Assembly (NCBI GenBank): GCA_021604865.1 | Contig: BQJU01000062.1 | Location: forward strand, 1-43,093 | Origin: Saprospiraceae bacterium | Lineage (GTDB): Bacteria > Bacteroidota > Bacteroidia > Chitinophagales > Saprospiraceae | Direction of reading: 5' to 3' | DNA length: 43,093 nt | Part shown: positions 16,615-24,055 of the stretch, in pieces | Layout of the letters: each line of letters begins with the position of its first letter | Position numbering within the stretch: position 1 is the stretch's first letter | Notes under the pieces: generated by a model | The model's database searches: none | Told to the model about the DNA's origin: nothing | Seen by the model: only the letters and a program-made list of their open reading frames with translations | Program-made: the position numbers and the translations under genes

Positions 16615-17773
16615 TTTTATAAAACTTCTCTTTATTTCTCGCCATCTTCCGCAAAAGCGGGCTACAACGATAACGGTCTTCAAGGTATTCCTGATAAAGG
16701 GCATCCATCCCTTGCACACAAGTATCAACCCCTTTCTCATCAGCCCAACGCAAAAGTCCTTTGGGATAGTTTACCCCCTTGGTCATCGCCAAGTCAATAT
16801 CCTCCTTTGTCGCGATATTGAGGTAAAGGGCATCGGCTGCTTCGTTGATCAACATTAATAAAATCCGATCCAAAATCTGTTGACCCAATTCTACCTCTTT
16901 TTTAGGTTCCGGTGCAGGTTGGCCTTCCCGGTAATCATAAAAACCCCGTCCCGACTTCCGGCCCAGATACCCGGCCTCCATTAGGCGTTTTTGTACAAAG
17001 GAAGGTTTGTATCGCGGATCATAAAAAAACGAACGAAATACCGTTTCCGTCACCGTATAATTTACATCATGGCCAATGTAATCCATTAGTGCAAAAGGGC
17101 CCATACGAAAGCCACCAATTTCAGTCATCGCCCAGTCGATGGTGGCCGCATCAGCAAAACCTTCTTCCAGCAAGCGTAGTGCTTCTCCGTAAAATGGTCG
17201 TGCTACCCGGTTGACAATAAAACCAGGTGTATCTTTGGTCACAACCGTCGTTTTACCCCAGCTATCCACCAATTTCCTAGTTCGGGCCAAATTATCCGGC
17301 CCCGTTTGCACAGCAGGGATAATTTCAACCAGCTTCATTACCGGTGCGGGATTAAAAAAGTGGATTCCAATCACCCTTTCCGGATGATTACAGGCCGCAG
17401 CAATAGCCGCAATGGATAAGGAGGAGGTATTGGTAGCCAGGATACTATCGGTAGCAATAATATCTTCAATTTGTTCAAATAGGCCTTTTTTGACTTCCAG
17501 GTTTTCAACAATTGCTTCGATGACCAACCCCACATCCTTAAACGCAAAAAGCGTATCCACAAAATTCAGTCGATTGAAAATAGCTGTTGCTTCCTGTTGA
17601 GGTATTCTTCCTTTTTCTACCAGGCGATCCAGAATTTTCTGTAATCTTTCACCTGCCATTTTCAGCGCATCAGGGTTATTGTCATACAAATACACCTGAT
17701 GCCCCGCCGTGGCTGCCACTTGCGCAATACCGGAGCCCATTGCTCCCGTTCCTATCACTCCAATTTTGATCAT
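16604..17773 (-). CDS. 3-hydroxyacyl-CoA dehydrogenase
   Basis: Oxidises 3-hydroxyacyl-CoA to 3-ketoacyl-CoA with NAD+ in beta-oxidation or related routes. In the 389-residue protein the NAD site GTGAMGSG is at residues 8-15, the catalytic histidine is His138 in VIGIHFFNPAP, and TNTSSLSI (about 114-121) follows the 3HCDH_N pattern. Unlike the ~285-residue Hbd type, it has two C-terminal helical domains (about 185-280 and 290-380), as in PaaH-like enzymes. The second holds NEAADAL and DIDLAMTKGVNYPKGLL. The substrate is not determined; hbd or paaH would be guesses. The last four codons lie in the TTTTCAC array, so the natural C-terminus may vary with repeat number. Confidence 0.9.
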   Translation of the reverse strand: MIKIGVIGTGAMGSGIAQVAATAGHQVYLYDNNPDALKMAGERLQKILDRLVEKGRIPQQEATAIFNRLNFVDTLFAFKDVGLVIEAIVENLEVKKGLFEQIEDIIATDSILATNTSSLSIAAIAAACNHPERVIGIHFFNPAPVMKLVEIIPAVQTGPDNLARTRKLVDSWGKTTVVTKDTPGFIVNRVARPFYGEALRLLEEGFADAATIDWAMTEIGGFRMGPFALMDYIGHDVNYTVTETVFRSFFYDPRYKPSFVQKRLMEAGYLGRKSGRGFYDYREGQPAPEPKKEVELGQQILDRILLMLINEAADALYLNIATKEDIDLAMTKGVNYPKGLLRWADEKGVDTCVQGMDALYQEYLEDRYRCSPLLRKMARNKEKFYKSEK

Positions 17774-17775
17774 TC

Positions 17776-17817
17776 TATTTACTTTTCACTTTTCACCTCC
17801 CACCTTTCACTTTTAAT
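17776..17817. repeat. Degenerate TTTTCAC-like heptamer array (6 units)
   Basis: Six units of 7 bp (TATTTAC, TTTTCAC, TTTTCAC, CTCCCAC, CTTTCAC, TTTTAAT) fill the whole gap between the stop of the DUF4197 gene and the start of the dehydrogenase. It is the same unit as the perfect array at the other end of the dehydrogenase gene. Confidence 0.75.
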
Positions 17818-18536
17818 TACCGATCCTGCTTTGCAAACACCTTTTTCAATAAATCGGTAGTCCGTGCACCGATATTCTCCCGAATATTCAATTCCTCTTT
17901 AGCGACCATTCCAAAAAGCCCTTCTAAGGCCTGCTTGGTTACATAATCATCCAAATTAGGGTTGGCTTGATTCACAAAGGGAATCTTATTATAGGTATTT
18001 ACAGCATCCGACCAATATTGGCGAGCATTAAATTTATCCAGTGAATTGATAATTACCGGGTTAAACTCCTGATACAATTGATTGTATGTGGTCCGGTGCA
18101 GAAAAGTGGTTGCGGCATCCTTATCTCCCATCAGAATATTGAGTGCATCGCTGAAAGTCATTTGTTTGATAGCATTCACAAAGATAGGTTTGGCTTTTTT
18201 AGCAGCATCTTCCGCACCCCGATTTATTTTTTCGAGAATATTATCCTCCAATTCCGAAAAGCCCGGAATGCCTTGCAATTTTTCGGTTACTTTTCTGGCT
18301 TCTTCCGGGAGTAAAATTTTGTAAGCACTTTTGAAATAGCCATCTTTTTGAGAAAGGCGGTCAGAACCTTTGCTGATTCCGATATCCAGGGCTTGTTTTA
18401 GGCCGGAACCAATTTCCGCAGAGGTCAATTCACCACTTCCTAATACGGTGCCTAAAGCACTTTGTAATTCGGCAGTGGTACAAGCTGAAATAGTTAAAAC
18501 GAGGATGATTGCAAACAATGATTTATACATGGTCAT
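17817..18536 (-). CDS. DUF4197-family lipoprotein
   Basis: The 239-residue protein has a signal peptide and lipobox (ILVLTISAC, Cys19), so it is probably an envelope lipoprotein. The body matches the DUF4197 pattern: SGLKQALDIGISKGSDRLSQ near residues 44-63, then YKILLPEEARKV, a helical middle and FVNAIKQMTFSDALNILMG, ending in a conserved helical C-terminus (ALEGLFGMVAKEE). Function of the family is not known. The start may be Met1 or Met3. It lies directly upstream of the dehydrogenase on the same strand with only the heptamer array between, so cotranscription is likely. The 100 bp between it and folB show nothing. Confidence 0.88.
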   Translation of the reverse strand: MTMYKSLFAIILVLTISACTTAELQSALGTVLGSGELTSAEIGSGLKQALDIGISKGSDRLSQKDGYFKSAYKILLPEEARKVTEKLQGIPGFSELEDNILEKINRGAEDAAKKAKPIFVNAIKQMTFSDALNILMGDKDAATTFLHRTTYNQLYQEFNPVIINSLDKFNARQYWSDAVNTYNKIPFVNQANPNLDDYVTKQALEGLFGMVAKEELNIRENIGARTTDLLKKVFAKQDR

Positions 18537-18637
18537 AAATTAATTAAAAAGATAATAGTTATGCTTTGGACGTCACTCCCTTGAAAAGGTTACCCCGCCA
18601 TAACGAAGAAACAGCCGACAAAACAGTTATTAATAAG

Positions 18638-19093
18638 TTAATCTTCCTCCTCCAATTCCTTAAGATCATCAGCAAATTCTTTCAGCGCCTTTAATGCTTC
18701 TATACTTGGGAACCCAAATACCCCAGTACTAACTTCTACTGACGAACTTTCCACTCGCCCCCCTAAAGGCGGATAAGACTTCCTCAATTTCACCCGGGTT
18801 CCCCGCACATTTTCAAACTGATCCTCTATGCGATCAACGATGCGTTGGACGACCGTTTCCAATAGTTTGGCGGGTTCCCGCATTTCAATGCGACAGATTT
18901 GGTATAAGGTTTCGTAATTGACTGTTAGATTTTCTTTAGTTTCCTCGTCAAACAGATTATCTTCCTCTGCCGCTGGTTTTATAGGGGTGTCGACAAATAC
19001 ATCCAAAATGTATTCGTTGCCAATGATTTGTTCTTCATCATAAAAACCATGGTAAGCATAAACGTGGACTCCTTCTAGTGCAATAATGGCCAT
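18638..19093 (-). CDS. folB: Dihydroneopterin aldolase
   Basis: Cleaves 7,8-dihydroneopterin to 6-hydroxymethyl-dihydropterin and glycolaldehyde in folate synthesis. The 151-residue protein begins MAIIALEGVHVYAYHGFYDEE, with the family's G(V/M)-x-x-x-x-x-HG start, then NYETLYQICRIEM and LLETVVQRI with the active-site glutamate, and KLRKSYPPLGG with the conserved lysine. It is longer than FolB of E. coli (about 120) because of an acidic insert near residues 40-55 and an acidic tail ending LKELEEED. A longer frame from 19129 exists, but a -7 box lies inside it, so 19093 is chosen. It is divergent from glutaryl-CoA dehydrogenase. Confidence 0.9.
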   Translation of the reverse strand: MAIIALEGVHVYAYHGFYDEEQIIGNEYILDVFVDTPIKPAAEEDNLFDEETKENLTVNYETLYQICRIEMREPAKLLETVVQRIVDRIEDQFENVRGTRVKLRKSYPPLGGRVESSSVEVSTGVFGFPSIEALKALKEFADDLKELEEED

Positions 19094-19110
19094 AGGGTCT
19101 GAATTTGGCT

Positions 19111-19118
19111 CAAAAATA
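19111..19118 (-). promoter_or_regulatory. -7 box for folB
   Basis: On the minus strand this reads TATTTTTG, an exact TAnnTTTG match, 17 nt ahead of the chosen ATG (19091-19093). It argues against the longer frame from 19129. No -33 element was found at the usual spacing. Confidence 0.5.
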
Positions 19119-19224
19119 AACAATCGCATCTAGATCGGGCATAAATTCTTTGGTTCTTTGACAAATACCCCGGATTTTACCAATTCCCTACAAACCGGAC
19201 ATAGAATCATTGTTTTGAATTGTG

Positions 19225-19232
19225 TAACTTTG
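19225..19232 (+). promoter_or_regulatory. -7 box for gcdH
   Basis: TAACTTTG matches TAnnTTTG and lies 36 nt ahead of the ATG at 19269. It falls inside the longest possible frame (from 19158), which supports the shorter start. Confidence 0.5.
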
Positions 19233-19268
19233 CGGAAATTTGTCCTAATCAACCAAAAATCAGGAATA

Positions 19269-20486
19269 ATGAGCAATAGCAATAATGGAACAATAGTCAC
19301 TAAAGGTGCCAAAGAAGATCGCTTTCAGGGTCATGATTATTACAACATTGATGAGTTACTGGAAGAAGATCATTTATTGGCTCGTCAGGCCGTGCGCGAC
19401 TGGGTAAAACAAGAAGTAAGTCCGATCATTGAAACTTACGCGGAAAAGGCAGAATGTCCAACACACCTCTTTAAAGGCCTGGCAGAAATTGGTGCTTTTG
19501 GCCCCAGCCTCCCTGCCGAATATGGCTGTGGTGGCATGGATGAAATCGCCTACGGTATCATCATGCAGGAATTGGAACGCGGTGATTCCGGTATCCGGTC
19601 AATGGCTTCGGTACAAGGCTCTTTGGTGATGTATCCAATCTATAAATTTGGTTCAGAAGAGCAACGCCGGAAATATTTACCAAAATTGGCTAGTGGCGAA
19701 CTGATCGGCTGTTTTGGTTTGACCGAACCTGACCACGGCTCCAATCCAAGTGGTATGGTCACCAACATTAAAGACGATGGTGATGCTTATATCCTCAACG
19801 GCGCCAAAATGTGGATCACCAACTCCCCCTTGGCAGATATAGCAGTGGTATGGGCCAAAGACGAATCTGGAAAAATCAGAGGATTGATCGTGGAAAAGGG
19901 CATGAAAGGGTTTTCCGCTCCTGAAATTCACGGCAAATGGTCATTACGGGCGTCCATTACCGGCGAGCTGGTCTTTGAAGATGTAAGGGTACCCAAAGAA
20001 AATCTTTTACCTAATGTGGCCGGACTGAAAGGACCACTTTCCTGTCTTTCCAAAGCCCGTTACGGCATTGCCTGGGGAGTTATTGGAGCGGCAATGGATT
20101 GTTATGATTCGGCATTGAGGTATTCACAGGAACGGGAACAATTTGGTAAGCCAATCGGACAATTCCAGCTTACGCAAAAAAAATTGGCCGAAATGATTAC
20201 TGAAATTACCAAAGCACAGCTATTGGCCTGGCGCTTGGGTACATTGGCTAACAAAGGCAAAGCCACACCAGCACAAATCAGTATGGCCAAACGAAATAAT
20301 GTCAACATGGCACTGGTAATAGCCCGCGAAGCACGGCAAATTCACGGCGGTATGGGAATCACCAATGAATATCCGATTATGCGCCACATGATGAACCTGG
20401 AAACAGTACTCACTTATGAAGGCACCCATGACATTCATTTGCTGATTACAGGCATGGATGTTACTGGTCTGAATGCTTTTAAATGA
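19269..20486 (+). CDS. gcdH: Glutaryl-CoA dehydrogenase
   Basis: FAD enzyme that oxidatively decarboxylates glutaryl-CoA to crotonyl-CoA in lysine and tryptophan breakdown. The 405-residue protein matches the family closely over its length: RSMASVQGSLVMYPIYKFGS, LIGCFGLTEPDHGSNPSGM, WITNSPLADIAVVWA, SLRASITGE, KARYGIAWGVIGAA and, near the end, the catalytic Glu384 in TYEGTHDIHLLI. These features separate it from short-chain acyl-CoA dehydrogenases. The start at MSNSNNG is chosen because a -7 box lies inside the longer frame. It is followed by a strong terminator hairpin. The 3-hydroxyacyl-CoA dehydrogenase nearby could act later in the same route, but is not in the same transcript. Confidence 0.93.
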   Translation: MSNSNNGTIVTKGAKEDRFQGHDYYNIDELLEEDHLLARQAVRDWVKQEVSPIIETYAEKAECPTHLFKGLAEIGAFGPSLPAEYGCGGMDEIAYGIIMQELERGDSGIRSMASVQGSLVMYPIYKFGSEEQRRKYLPKLASGELIGCFGLTEPDHGSNPSGMVTNIKDDGDAYILNGAKMWITNSPLADIAVVWAKDESGKIRGLIVEKGMKGFSAPEIHGKWSLRASITGELVFEDVRVPKENLLPNVAGLKGPLSCLSKARYGIAWGVIGAAMDCYDSALRYSQEREQFGKPIGQFQLTQKKLAEMITEITKAQLLAWRLGTLANKGKATPAQISMAKRNNVNMALVIAREARQIHGGMGITNEYPIMRHMMNLETVLTYEGTHDIHLLITGMDVTGLNAFK

Positions 20487-20601
20487 TTCAAAGGCTTGTC
20501 GCATTAGTCTGTCCCAAAGGTTGGACTAAGGCTGAAAAAGGCATGCTTGTCCCCCCAAAACATGCTTGTAAGGAGAAAATTCTCCCTGTTTGAATAATTG
20601 T

Positions 20602-20643
20602 TTAAAGGTTTAAGAAATCGTTAAGAACTTCTTAAACCTTTAA
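20602..20643 (+). terminator. Terminator hairpin downstream of gcdH
   Basis: A perfect 15-bp inverted repeat, TTAAAGGTTTAAGAA (20602-20616) with TTCTTAAACCTTTAA (20629-20643), and a 12-nt loop, followed by TTTTTA. The stem is AT-rich but long. Confidence 0.7.
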
Positions 20644-20649
20644 TTTTTA

Positions 20650-20678
20650 TTGAGGTTTAACGTATAATTTCTACTTTG
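20650..20678 (+). promoter_or_regulatory. Possible promoter of the OmpA-domain gene
   Basis: TTG (20650-20652), 19 nt, then TACTTTG (20672-20678), which resembles the Bacteroidota -33/-7 arrangement but with a -7 box one base short. It lies about 58 nt ahead of the ATG at 20737. Confidence 0.35.
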
Positions 20679-20736
20679 GGAAAACAAATATGGCGGTAAA
20701 ATACGTTAACACCTTGAAAGCAAACTTAAGGCACCT

Positions 20737-21927
20737 ATGAAGTGGAAACTATTTACGCTTGTGATGACTGTCCTCACAGCAACAAACTTAGGCGGACAAA
20801 TTGATACTCTATTTCTTCAAAATCCCTCATTTGAAGACTTTCCTCGCGCCAGTCGCACACCGCGTGCCTGGATAGATTGCGGTTTTACAGGAGAATCTCC
20901 TCCTGATACCCAACCCGATGAGACCTTCAGTGTATCCAAACAGGCCAAGGAGGGTAATACCTATCTTGGCATGGTCGTTCGCGACAATGATACCTGGGAA
21001 TCTGTAGGCCAGAGGTTAAGCAGTCCTATGGAGGCAGGCAAATGTTATTATTTCAGTATTTTCCTGGCCCGGTCGGAACTATACGTTAGTGTCAGCCGAC
21101 GATCTCCCGAGCAAAAGGAAGCCAATTACATCACACCTGCCGTATTACAAATTTATGGCGGTTTTGATTATTGCGACAAGAGTTTCGTCCTGGCCAAAAG
21201 CAAACGCATTATCAATCATCGGTGGATAGAATACCAATTCAAATTTGAACCGGATAAGAATTACAGCCATTTGCTTTTTGAAGCATTTTACCAAACTCCG
21301 GTACTTTTTCCTTATAATGGCAATGTCCTGCTCGACGATGCTTCACCACTGGTACTGATGCCTTGTGATAAAGAAGCCGAAGAATGGGCTGAGCAAGAGA
21401 TTGTAGCAAAGGTTGATGATCAACCTAAAGGGCCAATCACAACGCCCAATCCGCCTAAAGATCCTACGCCCAAACCACCGATTGCCATCAATACTCCTCC
21501 AACAACAGTGGATACCACCCCTAAGGAAGAGGAAGATGTCACACTGGGCGGTGTAAAACTCTCTGAAATGAGAGAAGGACAAACCATCAGTATCGACAAG
21601 CTATATTTTGAAGCCGATAGTTCCCGTATTACTGATGTCTCTGTTCCCGTATTGGAAGAGGTCTATCGCTTTTTGAGTAAAAACTCCAAAATGGTGGTAG
21701 AAATCGGTGGTCATACCAATGGCCGCCCCGACCATTCCTACGCAGATAAATTATCGACCTCCCGAGCCAAGTCTGTTGCCGAATACCTGATCAATAGAGG
21801 CATTAATCCACAAAGGGTCCAATATAAAGGCTATGGAAAAAGGAAACCGATAGAAAGCAATGCCACCGTATCCGGGCGAAAGAAAAACCAACGGGTAGAA
21901 GTGAAAATCCTGAGTTTTGACGGGTAG
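20737..21927 (+). CDS. OmpA-family envelope protein with N-terminal jelly-roll-like domain
   Basis: The 396-residue protein has a signal peptide (LFTLVMTVLTATNLGGQ, residues 5-21), an N-terminal domain of about 190 residues that starts LQNPSFEDFP and holds W-x-x-x-x-x-L-x-S-P and CYYFSIFLARSE (the pattern of beta-sandwich, carbohydrate-binding-like modules), a proline/threonine linker (about 230-265), and an OmpA C-terminal domain (about 285-395). The last has LYFEADSSRI, VEIGGHTNGRPD, LSTSRAKSVAEYLI and GYGKRKPI, the peptidoglycan-binding pattern. It probably tethers an external or periplasmic binding domain to the cell wall. Transcribed alone, with a terminator on each side. Confidence 0.9.
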   Translation: MKWKLFTLVMTVLTATNLGGQIDTLFLQNPSFEDFPRASRTPRAWIDCGFTGESPPDTQPDETFSVSKQAKEGNTYLGMVVRDNDTWESVGQRLSSPMEAGKCYYFSIFLARSELYVSVSRRSPEQKEANYITPAVLQIYGGFDYCDKSFVLAKSKRIINHRWIEYQFKFEPDKNYSHLLFEAFYQTPVLFPYNGNVLLDDASPLVLMPCDKEAEEWAEQEIVAKVDDQPKGPITTPNPPKDPTPKPPIAINTPPTTVDTTPKEEEDVTLGGVKLSEMREGQTISIDKLYFEADSSRITDVSVPVLEEVYRFLSKNSKMVVEIGGHTNGRPDHSYADKLSTSRAKSVAEYLINRGINPQRVQYKGYGKRKPIESNATVSGRKKNQRVEVKILSFDG

Positions 21928-22042
21928 GTTTTAGTTAGGAAGTATAAGAATGTGGGAGTGGCCGTTGCGCTTATTCCTTCACCTCCTGGTTATATTGACC
22001 TTGCTCTTATCATTATGATGTGGAGCGGTAGCGTTAAAATAA

Positions 22043-22073
22043 TACTGGACGTAGATATAATCTACGCCCAGTA
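22043..22073. terminator. Bidirectional terminator hairpin
   Basis: TACTGGACGTAGAT pairs with ATCTACGCCCAGTA (one mismatch) between the converging genes ending at 21927 and 22089. AAAA follows on the plus strand, and TATTTTAA follows the stem on the minus strand. Confidence 0.65.
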
Positions 22074-22088
22074 AAATCTAAATCTTCA

Positions 22089-22565
22089 CTATTTAACAGC
22101 AGTAAATGTAATAGATGGCCGGTTGCTCGTATCGCCATCTTTTGTATTTCTTGTCAGTCCATTCTCATTAACCACCTCTGCATCCAATGTAATTTGAACG
22201 GTATCAGCAGGCAGGCTAGGTATCGTATAAGACATGATGAGCTCATCTGTTTGTGAATCATCCTGAAAATTGGCGGTATATCCAAAAGAAGCTACTTCCA
22301 CAGGATCGCCACCATCTACACGTTCGTACAGCTTAATAGATGAGATGGCATCGAGTGACCAAAAATCAAGGTCGAGTTGCACAGAAGTACCTTCGCTGAA
22401 GGGGCCTCCCTCCGTAACCAGTTCGAAACCGGCAATTACAGGAAAGTGTTTGCCTTCCGTCGTTGTATTATCGCCCAACCAGTCCGATTCTTTATAACAG
22501 GAACTGAAGGTAAGTCCTGACAGAACCAAGAGAAAAAAACAGGTTTTAATATATTTAAGAGTCAT
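22089..22565 (-). CDS. Small lipoprotein of the SusCD operon
   Basis: The 158-residue protein has a signal peptide and lipobox (LVLSGLTFSSC, Cys23). The rest is beta-rich (FPVIAGFELVTEGGPF, VQLDLDFWSLDAISSIKLYERV, DTVQITLDAEVVNENG), consistent with a small Ig-like or SusE-like surface lipoprotein. No exact family can be named. It is the last gene of the minus-strand SusC-SusD unit, 60 bp after the SusD gene. The likely role is accessory ligand binding at the transporter, inferred from position only. Confidence 0.8.
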   Translation of the reverse strand: MTLKYIKTCFFLLVLSGLTFSSCYKESDWLGDNTTTEGKHFPVIAGFELVTEGGPFSEGTSVQLDLDFWSLDAISSIKLYERVDGGDPVEVASFGYTANFQDDSQTDELIMSYTIPSLPADTVQITLDAEVVNENGLTRNTKDGDTSNRPSITFTAVK

Positions 22566-22625
22566 TTTCTACGATTTTTGAATTAAAAAAACGGTCAATG
22601 CATCAATAGTAGATGCAAGTCGTGT

Positions 22626-24029
22626 TTACTGATCCCTCCACATTCTCTCAGTCTGAGGCTTATTGTTTTTTGCTACTTCGCCTCCATTCCGATCAAATTC
22701 ATCATTCGGATAACGTATCCGCTCTATTGGCCCTCCAATATTACCCAGAGGATCAGGAATCACAAATCCGGGGTAAACGGCTGTATCGTAATGATGTCTG
22801 CGCATATCCACCCAGGTTTCTGGATTGAGAAAAAGTGCAATGTATTTTTCTTTCATGATGTGTGCCAGCGTCAGGTTTCCTGCACCAACTGCAACAGCAG
22901 GATCGGCGAGATAAGCGCTGCCATCTACACCAAGTTTGTCCATACTGGCAGCTATACCATCAAGGTAGGCCTGGTAGGCACGGCCAGCATCATCCAGTAG
23001 TGCCGCTTCAGCTTCGATAAACTTGGCTTCTGCAAAAGTAACCAAGAGAATGGGCGCTGATTCTGTACTGTGCCAGGTGCTTTCGCTAAAATCAGTGTTG
23101 TTAGCAGGTGCATTTTCATCAAAAGAATTGATACCGATAATATCGGGAAAAGCAATACCTTCTGCGTCAGTCAACACAGCCATCCGCGGATCACCATCTG
23201 GTGTAGTGTTTTTCATCAAATCCACAAAATAAGAACCTTGGGCTATCGTCAGATTGCCTGTATTATTGGCCAGCGCTACACTTGTATGCCAAGGGTTTTT
23301 GTTGACAGAATTATAATCCAACTGGAAGTCATCGTCATTACTTTCCATCCCGTTTACCAGTGCTGCCAGCGCATCTGTATTTGCCTTTGCACCATTTTTA
23401 TTGGATAAATGAATAGCGTAGCGAGCTTTTAAAGTATTCGCCAATTTCAGCCACTTTTCAATGTCTCCACCATAGGCCAGGTCATCATCACCCGGAATAA
23501 ATACGGATTCTGGTGTTTGCAGGTCACTGATGGCTTCGTCCAATAAGCTGTTAATGGTATTGTAATTGGCTTCTTGTGAATCGTATACAGGTGTAAAATT
23601 GTCAGAACCTTGGAATGCTTCGGAAAAAGGCACCGCCTCCCAACTGTCTGTTAGCAAACCAAGATTAATGGCTTGCAAAGTTTTGCCTATACCGGCATAA
23701 TAAGGGGCTGATTCTGATTCTGCTTTTTTTACCAGCTCGTTGAGGTTACTCAGTGCTTTCAAATAGCTGTTGCTCCAGGTAGTAGTGAGGGTCAAAAATT
23801 CTGGATAGGCAAAATAGGACCCAACCTGTTGAGTAATCTCGCTGATATCATTAGCTGCCCGGTAATGAGACAGGCTCGTTGCTTCAATGGTGGTCGGCAG
23901 GAGTGCTTCAAGCGTTACTGCCGTCACCCGATTTGGGTCAGTGTTTACATCGAGAAAATCATCACAAGAACTGAACGGAACCGCCAGCACCATCGCAATG
24001 ATCAGATATTTTATAGAATGAATTTTCAT
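22626..24029 (-). CDS. SusD/RagB-family outer-membrane lipoprotein (SusD-like_2 type)
   Basis: Substrate-capturing lid of a SusCD nutrient importer. The 467-residue protein has a signal peptide with lipobox VPFSSC (Cys23) and then DDFLDVNTDPNR, the classic SusD N-terminus. The following helical region (LLPTTIEATSLSHYR, GIGKTLQAINLGLLTDSWEAVPFSEAFQ) fits the SusD-like_2 subgroup, and the C-terminus has IMKEKYIALFLNPETWVDMRRHHYD, shared by the family. It lies 26 bp downstream of its SusC partner. There is no glycoside hydrolase beside it, so the substrate may not be a polysaccharide. Confidence 0.93.
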   Translation of the reverse strand: MKIHSIKYLIIAMVLAVPFSSCDDFLDVNTDPNRVTAVTLEALLPTTIEATSLSHYRAANDISEITQQVGSYFAYPEFLTLTTTWSNSYLKALSNLNELVKKAESESAPYYAGIGKTLQAINLGLLTDSWEAVPFSEAFQGSDNFTPVYDSQEANYNTINSLLDEAISDLQTPESVFIPGDDDLAYGGDIEKWLKLANTLKARYAIHLSNKNGAKANTDALAALVNGMESNDDDFQLDYNSVNKNPWHTSVALANNTGNLTIAQGSYFVDLMKNTTPDGDPRMAVLTDAEGIAFPDIIGINSFDENAPANNTDFSESTWHSTESAPILLVTFAEAKFIEAEAALLDDAGRAYQAYLDGIAASMDKLGVDGSAYLADPAVAVGAGNLTLAHIMKEKYIALFLNPETWVDMRRHHYDTAVYPGFVIPDPLGNIGGPIERIRYPNDEFDRNGGEVAKNNKPQTERMWRDQ

Positions 24030-24055
24030 TGTTTATTTATTTTATAAAGTCAACA

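Noticed and set aside
16418..16858. Three overlapping plus-strand frames of 64-146 codons
   Set aside because: They run through the TTTTCAC array (giving HFSLFTF repeats) and then antisense through the dehydrogenase gene.
16604..20486. A single glutaryl-CoA/lysine degradation operon
   Set aside because: gcdH is on the plus strand with its own promoter and terminator; the dehydrogenase is on the minus strand and coupled to a DUF4197 gene.
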